This document shows, one piece after another, positions 23,291-36,600 of a stretch of 64,000 nt of DNA (position 1 is the first letter of the stretch; every line of letters starts with the position of its first letter). The position numbers and the translations under genes were made by a program. This DNA comes from Clavelina lepadiformis (taxonomy: Eukaryota; Chordata; Ascidiacea; Aplousobranchia; Clavelinidae): positions 3,541,501 through 3,605,500 of the forward strand of contig NC_135245.1 of NCBI RefSeq assembly GCF_947623445.1, written 5' to 3'. The notes beneath the pieces are model-generated. The model saw only the letters and a program-made list of their open reading frames with translations. It was not told where the DNA came from and did not search any database.

Positions 23291-25302
23291 GCTATATATA
23301 TAATGTAAAAGCAAATCGACCATAATTAATATATCTTTTGTTGAAATTAATTGAGTAATTTTGTTGTAGGCTAGTAATCAGATATCTGATATTCGGAAAA
23401 ACGTTATCTTTTCTGTGAGTGTGTTTGTAACGATTGGTGGGACATGGTTGTTTGGATTTGCAATCCCAAGCATGCAACTGGAGTGCACTGGAGCATGCAC
23501 TGGAGCATGCAACAAGAATGTTTCTACCGTCTTCGCATTTGTTTTCTTCATTCTAAAGTCTAAACGACTTCCATGGTGATTTATACAAATTTAATTGTTG
23601 AGCCACGTTAATGCAAATTAATACTAGAAACTTTTTTTGATCATAATTTATTTGTTTTTCTTGCTTTTGTTGTACGTAGTAAGATAATTTTGTGCGCTAT
23701 AATTTCTAATGTTGTGCGCTCAAGTTTCCGATTTAAAGAGCAATCAAGTTACAACACGTCTCTGGGCAATTTAAAGAGTAAAATAACGACTCATGCCCAC
23801 TAATGTCGTATAAGCCCGTAGTAGCAATGATCTGATTCATTTGATTATATTTTTTGCGAGGTTGCGACTGTAAACCGAACAGTGGACTTAGTCTGTGTAA
23901 AAAATATCAACGATGTAGGTCAATGAAAATGGTTTTTCGAATGATACCAAATTTGTTAGCCTGACATACTTTTCAGCTGGTGTTATTTAGGTAAAATTAT
24001 GCAAAAGCATAGTTAGTACATAATAAAGCGAGCACTTTCCACTATACATGCTTCCTATACATTAAACATGCGAGATAAATGACGTGAATTGGATTTGCAA
24101 AATATATTGTAATCGATAAGAAAATATTACAGTTGTTTTTGATAAATTTATTCCTTTCCAAATTAGAATACCGTTTTCTTTTTTAAATGCAATTTAAAAT
24201 GACAAACCTTTTGTAAATGGTCGGCCTATTAAAATCATTGGTCTTTAAAGCGTGATTACGTCAAATAATAGGCCATAGTGGTTTTAACTAACACAAACTC
24301 CACTAACTACAGCAGCTCAGCGTGACTCCTTTATCGAATAATGGGAAAAACCGCTTATGTCCAGATTACAACTGGTTTTTGTTTGTGCAGTTTTCCGATT
24401 TCTACTTGGACTATGGCTTCTAAATATTTACCTATAGCAGCCAAAATGAATAGGCTTTTAGCAATGGAAGGACTTGAAGTTTACAGATGTCTTCTTACTC
24501 TAGCTTGCATTGTAGATAGGCTTATCTTAAGCGAAAATTAGGCTGTCATGAAACTTTCCAGAAAAAATGGTTTTTGTAAGCCAAGTAAAAAGTAAAAGTT
24601 TGAAGACTTTTATTGTGACTTGATGGTTTGAAAAGCTAATCTTTTTTGCCCGAAATTCTTAGAGTGCAAACTAACTTGACCTCAATGGGTTTAGAACAGA
24701 AAAAAACCTTCTTTGTTGAACAGAATATCTCATAAGATGAGGAAAAAGTTACAAATTTTTTGTAAAGTTCTCGACACATAAAAGTATGTGATTTTACTTG
24801 AAAGAGCATGATTAAAGATAAATGTGTAACGCATTGTTTCTTCGGACCTTTATATTGAACAATTACTGCTAGTGATTAACGTAGCGGACGTCCAGTGGAG
24901 TACCTGGTTATATCCAGCATTCCAGCAATGTACTTACAGTAGCGAGGAAATCACCATCATGGTTATTCGTCGGTGACGTCAAATTGTTGATACACAACAC
25001 AGTTGATGTACTTTGGCGATAGTTTAAGAATTCAGAATAGATAAGCTGACTTTCAAGGTTACGAACAAAACGGAACAGCAATTTTAATACAGATTGAACC
25101 CAGGAAGATTTTACCAAACCAACATCTGAGGGTTGAGTAGTTCTTGGATTGAATTTTCCTGAGTTTATCTTACGTCGGTTAAATTGTCGACCCACTATAG
25201 ACTATACCTTCCTATACAGTTACCGAAAGAACAAATCTTTAGTAGTTAACGCTTAAGTTTTGACCACATCGGAATCGCGTTTTTTTGTTGGTGAACACTA
25301 CG
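23291..25302. other. AT-rich intergenic, no confident gene
   Basis: No frame here is convincing. A plus frame at 24341-24541 starts MGKTAYVQITTG and a minus frame at 24908-25195 contains NNHDGDFLAT followed by a good GTAAGT donor; neither could be extended into a gene. Confidence 0.45.
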
Positions 25303-26466
25303 GATGGGCCGATACGAACCCAATCCCGACTAGATTTGCCGAATACCGCTTTTATGGAATATTCGGGCGAACATGAATACCAACATTAACGAACCCGAAT
25401 ACAATATTACTTATAAATTTACTGACTTTCGTAAAAAATGGTGATCTAGTTTCCCGACAATGCTAAACTAGAATCAGCATTATTTACAACGAAGGTCGTT
25501 TTCCTAAAGATCTTGCTTTTTCGATCGTTTTTTAAACATTATTTTTCGAAAAAATCGATTTGTTTATCAATTACGTCACTTTAGAAGCAAGATTTGACAA
25601 CTTTTGGAGGAAATTTTATTGTTTAATTTTATTCATGCCTGGTGAACACACAAGCACATTTTTAAACAATTGATTGCATCAGCGCTAGGCTCATGAAGGG
25701 ACAGCTAATACCGTAATAATAGATATGCAGAATAAAATAGCGCAAAGACAACAAACTAAACTTAGTTCACTTGTAAAAATGAATTCCGCATACAGTTGTT
25801 GTGTACCACATAATCTGCCAGTCGAAAGTTCTTACTGCTAACCAAGGAAAGTCGTAAAATAAATTAACATTTTAGTTTCCATGAGATTATGCAACTTGCG
25901 ACAATCGAGTTCACTCCATAAACCTTTTCGAGTGGCGTCACAATTTTAATCAAAATGTAAAGTTATTCTGAGAAATTGCTTTTTATTAACGTTTTTTTTT
26001 TCAAAACGATTGCCGATCTCAAAATGTTTACTACAAGTCATAAGCATGTGCAGCGAGGAAGATTATTCGGGTTCGTGCGAACTCGAATATCATGAAGGTC
26101 GACATGCACGAACGAATCCCGAATCTATTCGTATTAGAACCAAACAATAAAATTTCATCCAAAAGTTGTCAAGTCTTGCTTGTAAAATGACGTAATCGAT
26201 AAACAAATCGCTTTCTTTCGAAAAATAATATTTAGAAAATGATCGAAAAAGCAAAATTGCTAGGAAAACGACCTTCATTGTAAGTAATGCTGTCGACTCT
26301 AGTGTAGCTTTGTTGGGACAGTAGATCACCATTTTTTACGAAAGTCAGTAAATTTATAAGTAATATTGTATTCGGGTTCGTCATTGTTGGTGTTCGTGTT
26401 CATCCGAATATTCCGTTAAGGCGTTATTTGCCGAATCTATTCGGGTTGGGTTCGTATCGGCCTATC
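25303..26466. mobile_element. Foldback-type element with ~320-bp inverted arms
   Basis: The left arm (25303-25624, starting GATGGGCCGATACGAACCCA) pairs with the right arm (26142-26466), roughly 85-90 percent identical by eye. The 517-bp loop holds, at its right side (about 26065-26140), further short copies of the terminal GAACCCGAAT-type motif in both orientations. No open frame of note and no clear target duplication. It is a non-autonomous foldback or long-TIR DNA element, superfamily unknown. Confidence 0.88.
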
Positions 26467-29280
26467 TCAACTGCAAGATAATGTTTTAAGTGCCTTAGTT
26501 AGTCAGCCATAGCGACGGAGAAAATTTCGGAAAGGTCATTTTTTACGGCAGAGTACAGTTTGTTTTTTTACAAGACTTTACACGAAAGTTTAGCCCAAGT
26601 CTCCCAACAATTGCTAAAAATTTCTTTTGATTTTTCAGAGAACTTTAGCATTTGTGTACATTCGCTATGTGCTAACTAAAAGGGCGCTTAGGTAAGCGCC
26701 GAGCTCTTTGCATCCTTAAACTTACCGGTTATAGGAAATAAAAAAAACGTCAGTAGTACTGTGATTTAAAACCTAACCAGCCGTGTGCATTTATGAATCA
26801 TGTGATTTTGAAATAACATATTTGAAACATGATGATGGGTTCAAACTTTGAAGAAAAACGGGATTGTTTTTGTTTCCTTTGAGCCTAGCCCATCTATAAA
26901 CAGACTTATCAGCTCACTGTCTATTGAACAAGATTTTACAAAGAATTAGGAGAAATGTCTCATAAGACTTGATATTCCCAAGAAATTATTTTTAGAGCTC
27001 CCTTCCGTTTTAGAAGATGATCTGTGCGTGCGTCAATAAAGTGGACGTAACTTCCTTTGGTGTGTTTCGCAACTGTTTTACACAGGAATAGACCTGGCGT
27101 TATTACGTTTCGACGTAAATGCGGTCCAAATGACTAGGATAAAAACGTGTATATTTTTGGATTGAAAACAACTCAATGGCGGAAATAATCGAACAACTAG
27201 GTCACATATAAAGCACGAGCTTGGTGGGCACAAAGTTTCTGCTTGCTTGAGCATGAACCTAACTTGCGATGACCCAATCGTGGCCCAAGAAAGTAATAAA
27301 AACAGCGGGAAAAAAGAATAAAATGACGAGATGATTACAAGGTTAGATTGCATCCAGGAATGCGTGTCAGTCGTCATCATCTTTCCAAAACCTGACTCAT
27401 CGCTTAAAAATCATAGAGCTTTAAACCGATCATTGATCCGAAAATCTTTGCAAAACCGACGAGGCATGAAATTTTCTTTTGGTCACTCATGGTTCTTTAG
27501 ACAAGTCCTAACCCTTACCTTGAAATGTTACGCTTCTGGCTTTGAAATGTGCTCATTAGAAGTTTTTTATGTTACTTGGAGGGTCCCATGTCGCATAGTA
27601 TTGTCAGCAACTGTTTTTTTGTTTTAATTTACTGTATATATAATTAGAGTAACTTTTCAATAAATCCGACAAATATTAATATTTCTTGAGATGTCACTTA
27701 ATTCGTCTCACTTTTGGTTGAAGTAATAAGTCAAGATCGATTTGTTTTTTTTTTAAGATTTGAAGCTTTTATAAAAATCTTTGTTTTGTTTCCTCTTTAT
27801 TACTCAATAAAGATAATCGCATGTTTTAAAAACAATAACACAATAAAACACATAAACCCTAGATTTTAGAAATACCATAAAAAAAGAAATAAATATGTCA
27901 CTTTTGAAAAACAGCGTATTTTTTAGAAATTTTTATCCATGAAGTTTGCAGCTTGCCTGGAATAACGTTGTACCGGAGCAACTAGGCCAGCCCACGCAAG
28001 ACTGGCAAGAGCTAGCAACAGACCGTAACTTCTTCGGATTGTATTTTTTACATTAAGCTTGAAAGCCACACCTTGCGCTTTTTCTCGTCGTGGGGTGACG
28101 ATGAAACATTTTTTCTGTCCCCACCCCAAGTATCAATTGCTTCTAACGCAGATGAGATCGAGACTGTTTTCAGAAATAAAGTTTAATTTTGTTGAATTTT
28201 ATGGACTTATGTGGGAAGTTTTGCGATAATTCCAGGTTTCATAACTTATAAATTTGAAAGTGCTACAGTCTAATATAATAAACAAAGCTTATTGAAATTT
28301 GCAGCGGCTTTGTGCAGGCATAATGCCGGTCGACAGAATTTTATAAAGCCAACTTTAACATTTTGGTTTACTAAAATAATTTGGCGTTTTATGATAATTT
28401 GAAAGAAAGCACGAGTTGTTTATTTCTTAAATTGTAAATAATAGTCCTGAAAAGTATTCAGTGCAATATACCAGCATAAAGTTACGGCTTTCCGGAGGCA
28501 CGTCTCCACAATAAGCCATACTCAATATTTTAAAGTACAGTGCAGGTAACCGCTAGTGCTCTACCGCGCGTAGCTCAGAATAAGAAAGTAACATTCGCTT
28601 AAATTCGATTTGTGGGTGTGGTGTTGGAAGGGGTGCTAAGCTATAGCCGAAACCTAAGTTAGGAAATGGATGTTATAAATATACTATTTTAAGGTGATTT
28701 GTTGTTTTAGTATAGTTGAATGTTCAGATTACAAACAACAAAACCTGTTTAATTTGTTTGTAAGACTATATATGTTTATACTTTTAAAAAATAATAAGTT
28801 ATGAATAATTTAAAAAATAATTCACATGCAGCAATGGAAATGTTCCTGCGTTGTAATATAAACTTAAATCTTTTTTCCAACGTTTTGGTAACCAACATGG
28901 GTACTAACCAGTAGTTTACTAATCCTAGTTGGTTGTACTTCCTTGATTCAACTTGTATAGTCTTGACAAAGCTAACCCTTGTTTTATTATCAAAGCGCTT
29001 GCCATACACAAGAAAAATATTTTGATTGTTATTAGTATAAGCTTTGTAGAAAGCAAATAATTCATTTTTTTCCGAAGAAGAATTTGCGATTAATTGGAGA
29101 AAATTAATTATAATTGTTGAACTGTCGTCGCTCCACGTATTATTTCTCCATATAAAATCAACCAATTTAAATTAAACACAAATACAACGCGCAAGGAAGT
29201 TATAAGTTCTTCGATCAGCTTTCTTTCACGGTTACCACTGAGAACCTTGGTGCTGAACTAACAAAGAGAATAACAACTTA
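26467..29280. other. Intergenic region upstream of the receptor gene
   Basis: No convincing gene. A 129-codon minus-strand frame at 28776-29165 is rich in Phe, Asn, Ile and Lys as expected from AT-rich DNA. At about 28531-28580 the minus strand resembles a tRNA A-box region (GCGGTAGAGCACTAGCGGTT), perhaps a SINE remnant. The promoter of the receptor gene must lie toward the right end. Confidence 0.45.
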
Positions 29281-29290
29281 TTTTCTGCAG
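29281..29290 (+). other. 3' splice acceptor ahead of the receptor start
   Basis: TTTTCTGCAG lies 76 bases before the receptor ATG at 29367. It could close a non-coding first exon's intron or, since ascidians trans-splice a spliced leader to many mRNAs, be a spliced-leader acceptor. Nothing here decides between them. Confidence 0.35.
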
Positions 29291-29366
29291 GCATATTTGT
29301 CCACGAATTTAGGAGAATATTTTGCGGTCAACTGGTTACTTGTTAGAACTTGCCGCATACCCAAAT

Positions 29367-30626
29367 ATGGTGTGGTCTCTCTTAGTCTTTTGCTCGGCGG
29401 CGTTCCTCTTGACTGGATGTCAAGCGCAGAATTTTATGGCGTACCAAAATGTCTGTAAGTATGCTCTTCTACTATACGTTTTCTCCTATGTAACATTGCA
29501 GTATTATTTCTTTAAACTGTCACTTGCCTTGTTTAAGAGCGCTTAATCTATTGCGCTACATAGCGGTTAGTTTCAGAACCCCTTTAACTTTTCAATATAT
29601 AGCGTCAAGGTATTGGTGTAATCCTCAATATGTTAAACATTACTAGAAAGTAAACGATATTAGTACTTTTTCTAAATATGCATAAGTTGATTTAATCAAA
29701 TTTCAAAACAGTTTAGTGTAAAAGCCTTAGTAGTTTTCTATTTGTAGTGTTATAAGTAGGAAGGTTGTTTTAAATTTCAAAGTAAATTTCATCTTCTTTA
29801 TAACAATACGTATATAACAGACTTTATCGACTCTGTCATTTTTTATCTCATTTTTCCACTCGTTATTTCCCAGCTGAATTTGACTGTGCCGACAAGGGAA
29901 GACTTGAACGAATTAGTCTAAATGAGACATGTGGAGATATCTTCTCTCCATGCTACCCGGACAATTACCCTACCGAGGTGTCCAATTACTTCAAAATTTG
30001 GGACTTAAACGCAATAACCTTAAGTGCACCAGTGACAGGTATTGATTGAGTTTTTTTCTTCTGTACGTAAAATAATGAAAAAGAAAGAATTTTGAAAATA
30101 TTTTTCACAGCTTATCGCTTTACGATTCATAAATTTGAAACTACACCTTCCGGCGCGTTTTTGGATTTCGGAGACCGGATTGTAGAAACTGAATCTTCCA
30201 ATAACGTTAATGAAATTTCACGGTAAGCATTCAAACTAAATATCTTATACAGTAATTGAATCATATCATATGCGATGATGACATACATAACCGCTAAAAA
30301 CGTGGTTGGAGATTTCATAACATTAAATATTTAAAACGAAATTCATCAAAACCGTTCAATCAGAATAGAAAAACAATTTGAGACAATTGTACATATATCA
30401 GTGCATTCAGAAAGCAAACTCACATGCTATCTTTTCAGTAACTTCTCCATAACTGGCCAAGCAAGCGTTCCTCCAGGAGTGACGATAAGAAACCTTGTTG
30501 CGGGGACGTCAATAAATAGAACGGAAGGCGAGACTTTTGACTTAGACTTCACAAGACTTTACCTCAATTTCGGATCGCAACGAGATTTCCCTGCACTCAT
30601 GGGATTCAATCTCAGCTACTGTGCTG
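29367..30626 (+). CDS. Receptor exons 1-4: signal peptide and CUB-like domain
   Basis: Exons are 29367-29454, 29874-30038, 30111-30222 and 30439-30626. Exon 1 encodes MVWSLLVFCSAAFLLTGCQA and ends phase 1, typical of a signal-peptide exon. I chose this ATG rather than an upstream non-ATG codon in the same frame because the hydrophobic core begins directly after it. Exons 2-4 encode about 155 residues containing ETCGDIFSPCYPDNYP, the turn at the start of CUB domains, and closing with GFNLSYCAD. The four-Cys CUB pattern is present but spacing is long, so the domain may be a divergent CUB. Confidence 0.85.
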
Positions 30627-33600
30627 GTAAGTTTTTAATTCCAATGACACAGATGCGAGAAATGCCACATTTGAATGTAGGTATAACGATGTTGTACATT
30701 TTACAATAAAACAACATTCACTCAATCTGAAATGTTGTCACATACGAACGTAAATACAATTAAACACCTCTCTATATACTAAGCTAACGTTTATTTCATG
30801 TGCATGCGTAAAACAACAAAAGTAGACCTACGGTATACAGTGAGTTGTAAGATTCTTATTTTCCTTTAGACTACGACAGATGCGACTCATCGTACAGCCC
30901 GAGCATTTGCGCAAATTCCACTGTAGGTGCTTGCGTGAGAAACGGCTTCGATAGCTACCAATGCAACTGTAGCGCCGGTTACAATGGCAGTGACTGCAGT
31001 AACGGTAAGGAACGCCACGTTTTACTTTGCGAGCTTACCGGATTTAGCTTACCGTTTTTATACCGATATACTGTACATACTAAACAAGCTTCGAATTATA
31101 TGTTATATTTTTTACTTATATTTATCATAATTTACTGCAGACATTGACGAATGTGAAACCAACCCTTGCGCAGAAAATGCAAACTGCACCAACACTGCGG
31201 GTTCCTTTGTATGCGTTTGCGATGAAGGTTACAATGGCACCGCTACTTCCATCTGTGTTGGTAAATGAACTGTTATTGAGACTGTAGGGAGCTTGGACAA
31301 AACTATGAAAGATACTATACGTTTGAAATTCGACTGCAAACGATTTAGTATATTATAAATTTATAATCGTAATCAGGCTTTTGTAGATAAGCCAAACCGT
31401 ATTAGACGATTTTTTATTGATATTGACGTTCTCAAAGTAAAACAGTTTTATGGTTATCAGTTAAATATAGTGGTAACTTGCTCAATTATAAGAGTGGTAA
31501 CTCAGTCGTACATAGTGTGTGTATAACTTCCTGTGATAAAAAACAAAATTGTTGCGTCATCAAAGAATGATAACTTGTAAGTTATTCAACAATTTCAAAG
31601 GAGAAATTTTCTCAAATAATTACCAAAGTTTCATAAAACTTTTACTTTTAGTAATGAATTATTCCAGGTATCGTTTAATATTTTTTTCTATTTAGACATT
31701 GATGAGTGTGATACTAATACGGACAACTGCCACAGCAACGCCACATGCATGGACACTGACGGATCGTTCAATTGCATGTGTAACAATGGTTACACTGGCA
31801 ATGGTACATTTTGCATGAGTAAGTGCTTTTATATATAATTTGTATTTATGTCTTTTGCAAATAAGATAATATACCATTTGCTTACGAGTAAAATCGGGAT
31901 ATTCAAAAACAATCTGGATAACCTATATTCATGTACAGAGTGTTTTTACATAAAATATTCTTAATCAATACAAAAGGTTTCATAAACTCTGTACCATTTA
32001 ATTTTTAATCATTAAATCCTGGAATCGGTTAATATTTTTTTGTGTTTAGACATTGATGAGTGTGAAACTAATACGGACAACTGCCACAGCAACGCCACAT
32101 GCAGCGACACAGACGGATCGTTCAATTGCATGTGCGACACTGGTTACACTGGCAATGGTACATTTTGTTCGGGTAAGTGCTTTTCTATTTTTTATTTATT
32201 TGTTTCACATATAAATCAATATACGTTTTGCTTTTAAACGAAAATTCCGTTAATGGTACATTTCATTATTTAGATATTGACGAATGCACCGAAAATACGG
32301 ACAACTGCCACAGCAACGCCACATGCAGCGACACAGACGGATCGTTCAGTTGCATGTGCGACACTGGTTACACTGGCAATGGTACATCTTGCATGAGTAA
32401 GTGCTGTAATAACTTTTGGCTTAAAATTTTCTCAATTCAAATATATTGATATTTCTCAGGCAATGCCTGGTAAAGTAGATAACGTACAAAGAACTTTTTA
32501 CGGAAATAAATTTTAAACAATATGTTTATATTTTGATCAAATTCATATTTTTAATATTTAATCAAATCCTGCGATCGGTTAATATTTTTTTCTATTTAGA
32601 CATTGATGAGTGCGCCGAAAATACGGACAACTGCCACAGCAACGCCACATGCAGCGACACAGACGGATCGTTCAATTGCATGTGCGACACTGGTTACACA
32701 GGCAATGGTACATTTTGCATGAGTAAGTGCTTCCAAGATATTTATTTGCATCATTCATATATTACAATAATTTTTGTTTTGAGTACATAAGCATCTGTTC
32801 ATTTTCTTTCAACAAAAGCAAGTTTAACCGTGTTATAGAAACATCAGATACATGTTTGCTGGTTGTTATTCTACATTAGAATTAAGTAGACGAAAGTTAA
32901 ATTAAAATTAATTGAACATAATAGAATTGAATTGATGTTGAATTTTATATTAAATCCGGTTGTTTGCTGATAATAATTGTCCAACTTAGACATTGATGAG
33001 TGCGCAACTAATACGGACAACTGCCACAGCAACGCCACATGCAGCGACACAGAAGGATCGTTCGATTGCATGTGCAACACTGGTTTCTCCGGTAACGGCA
33101 CGTCTTGCACAGGTAAATGTTTTGATAGTGTTTTTTTGCTTATACCATTTAGGTAACACTTAGGTTATTATTTATGGATCTTTTAAAGGCAAGTTTAAGT
33201 TTGGTTTTACGAAAGTATGAGTTCTTGATATATATATATATATATCTATCTGCAAGTGCACCGTAGAATATACGGATTCAGAATTTAGGTGTATTTCACT
33301 TTACTGTTTTTTTAACGCTAATAATTTATATTCTATAACGTATTCTACCTATACAGCATAATTGGTGCTTTTAATTATAATTAGACTATTAACACGCATT
33401 TTGCCACTTACAGACAATAATGAATGTGACAACGTATCCGACAACGACTGCGCCGCTACAGGGTCCACCTGCACAAATACTCCAGGTAGTTTTAGTTGCG
33501 CATGCGCTTCGGGATATTCTGGAAATGGAACTTTTTGTGAAGGTACAAAATTACAATGGTCTTCGTTTATTGACCCTACGTACGCTAATCGAAATTTTAT

Positions 33601-36600
33601 TCGAAGATATTTGTTATTTGGCGAGATTTGATAATTGTGATTTGTTATTTAGACTTTTATTACCAAATTTCCTGCAACAATGCTTGTCACTGAATAGGTT
33701 TTGAAGTACTTGACACACGATTTTTTTCAGATGTTGATGAATGTGTGGTTGACTCGCCGTGTGACTCAAACGCAAACTGCACTAACAACAACGGGAGTTT
33801 TATGTGCGACTGCAATCCAGGCTACACAGGGAATGGAACATCTTGCAGCGGTACGTATGTGAAAAGGCGGAGTTCAAGGAAGTAAATTTGCAAATTGTGA
33901 TAAACTTGTGATTACGTTTGCTGCTATGCATCATTTCTAAACTTTATATTATCGTGTGCATGGTGGAATGTTTAAAATTAGCCTTACAGTGCCGCTAACT
34001 CCAAATACACTTGCTTGCCACCATTTCGTATGTATTGTTTCTAACGACAGCGGAGCCATGTCAATGTTGCAGTATAAAATCATGGATTGGGTTCTATGCG
34101 AACAGTGGGCTTAGTTCTATGCGTTCTTCTATCGTTATAATTCCCATTTCCAATTCGAAAAATGTCTCGATCATAGCAGTATTACAAATTACTAAGATAT
34201 TCTGACTTTTCCGGGCAGATGTTGACGAGTGCATGACCGGAGATCACAATTGCTCCTCCACTGAGCTGAGATGTGACAACACGGTCGGAAGTTTCCAGTG
34301 TATTTGTGACACTCCTTCGTACAGAGGAATGCCGACTGATTGTGGTGGGACTCTTCGAACAGAACGCTAAAAGTGTTCGTTCGTTTTAAAGCTGATTTAA
34401 AGAGCGACTTGATGCTAGTACATTGTGACGTTTGTCATATGGTGTTTTTTAACGTAAACTTTGCATTTTTATTTTCATTATGCAAGATTTCTATTGCGTT
34501 GGCAATTCGACAATTGAAAACCCGACCGATTGCACGATTCCTGGGATTATTGAATGGCCTCTGTTTCACAACGGTAGTTTCGATTATGAGATCAACGAAG
34601 TTGTTGGCTGGTTTGTCAACATGACGAACCAGGCTGAAGGGAATGGTAAGTCCTCTTCATTGTGTTCTTTGACAGAAAAATCTTCTAAAACACTCTAATT
34701 TGTATGTTGTTGTTGTTGTTGACTTGGGACTTTTACAATATATTTCAGCCATACGATTCACGTTTCGAAACTTGAACGTTTCAAGAGAGCAAGATTACAT
34801 CATTTTCACGTCAAGTTCAAATTACAGAGACACAAGCAGACACATAGCTGTGGTGAGACTCATAAAGAATATTACTTTAGACGTTTGCAAAAGAAAGTGT
34901 TTGACCCATTGAATTCAGGCAAAGATAACAGTATACTTTGCGGTTGTTTGCTAGATCACCGGCACGTTGGCAGCTCCATTTAACAATCGGGAGCCGGCCA
35001 ATGATACAAATCCTAATGGATGGAACTCTACTACCAATTCCTACACGATCTCAGGACGCAGCGAAATCTATGTTTTTTTCTATAGCGACCGGTCCAATAC
35101 CACCACCGGATTTGTGTTAGAATATGTACCAGGTATTATTAGGTATCTGTCTTGTAGATTTATCTGAGGTTGGTTTAGGCAAAGTGGACCTAAGTCCATA
35201 TGAACATGTTCACCAACCTCCTAATTTCCAAACTGGAAGATCTGTTAAACTTGGTAAAACTGCATAGTACGTTCCTTTAGATACCGACGACTGCTCGTCC
35301 CGCCCTTGCCGAAACGGGGGGATGTGCACGGATGGTGCCTTCGACTTCTCTTGTAACTGTCCTGCTAATTTCACGGGAAAGGATTGTGATACGGGTATCA
35401 TGTATAGTTCTCGTCTCCTGCAATTTTGTCCTAACTTTAACAAGGAATTATGCCTGCTTGTAATGTAAACTTCGTCATAGATTTAATTTCCGTATTTTTT
35501 ATATCTATATATACGATTGTATGAAGTGTATTTTACTATATTACACGTTGGTGCTGCGTTCTATCCGTCTGGGAATTACAGAAGTTATATGAAACACCTT
35601 GTGGTTTGTGTCTAGACATCGATGAATGCGAGCAAAATACCGATGACTGCCATGCAAATGCTATGTGCTCAAATACACGAGGTAGCTACAACTGCACGTG
35701 CAACGACTCATTTTCCGGAAATGGAACTTACTGCCAGCGTAAGCGACCATATTTGGTGCTTTAAAAACAACAGCACAAACATACATTTCCTCACTGTTTA
35801 TTGTTTCGTTTGGAAAATGTGTTCCTCCGACTTACAGTTGATAGAGTAATGTACAAGTAATTCTCTCAAAACCCTTTCCAAGACCTAATAAGAGATTATT
35901 TATGATGCAGCTGAAATCGTGGTCTCAAACATAATGGCGACAACCGAAACTGGAGTCGTATTCATAACCTTTGACGTCACTCCAGCTTGGAGAAACAATC
36001 TCGATTACGTCTCTACGTACAACGTTACCTTGACTGCCGCCGACGGTTCCACAATTACGGTGACCAGTGAGCTTGTCAATGGAACATTCATGGTAAGCAA
36101 GACACGTGAAAGATTAAAAATTCTAGGTTAAGGGAACTTGCAAAAAACCGGGAGATGTTTTCACGTCTATGTCCCTTGCAGTACACGTTTTAATTCGTTT
36201 ATCATAAAATTTATCACGTGCTAATAACTTTCTCGAGTTTTGAGGTATATTACGTGTAATATAATACATATTGTTGGTCATTAAAACCTCTGTCTTATGT
36301 TATCGTACATTGTCCATAAAGCCGATCAGAGTTGAACCGGTTGAAAACGGCTTAACAAACTACAACATCTCAATAAGCGTCGGTTCTTCTGGAACCCTTT
36401 TCTCACCGGACTACTTTAGCATTGACTCAGCCGACAGTGATCTTTCTGTTACCTCTGCTGAAGTCGGTAAGTCTCATCGCGAGATCATCACATTGTACAA
36501 AAGACTAATTATTCCCTATTTTTTTATCCGAACCAGTGAGTGACCAGTGAGCTTCTTCAAGTTTATAGCGGACTTATAGTTGCAAAACTTGGTGTTTTAC

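Noticed and set aside
24908..25195. Minus frame ending NNHDGDFLAT before GTAAGT
   Set aside because: Only the donor is convincing; no partner exon found on either side.
28776..29165. 129-codon minus-strand frame upstream of the receptor
   Set aside because: Composition (Phe, Asn, Ile, Lys, Tyr) is what AT-rich DNA gives by chance; no motif, no splice context.
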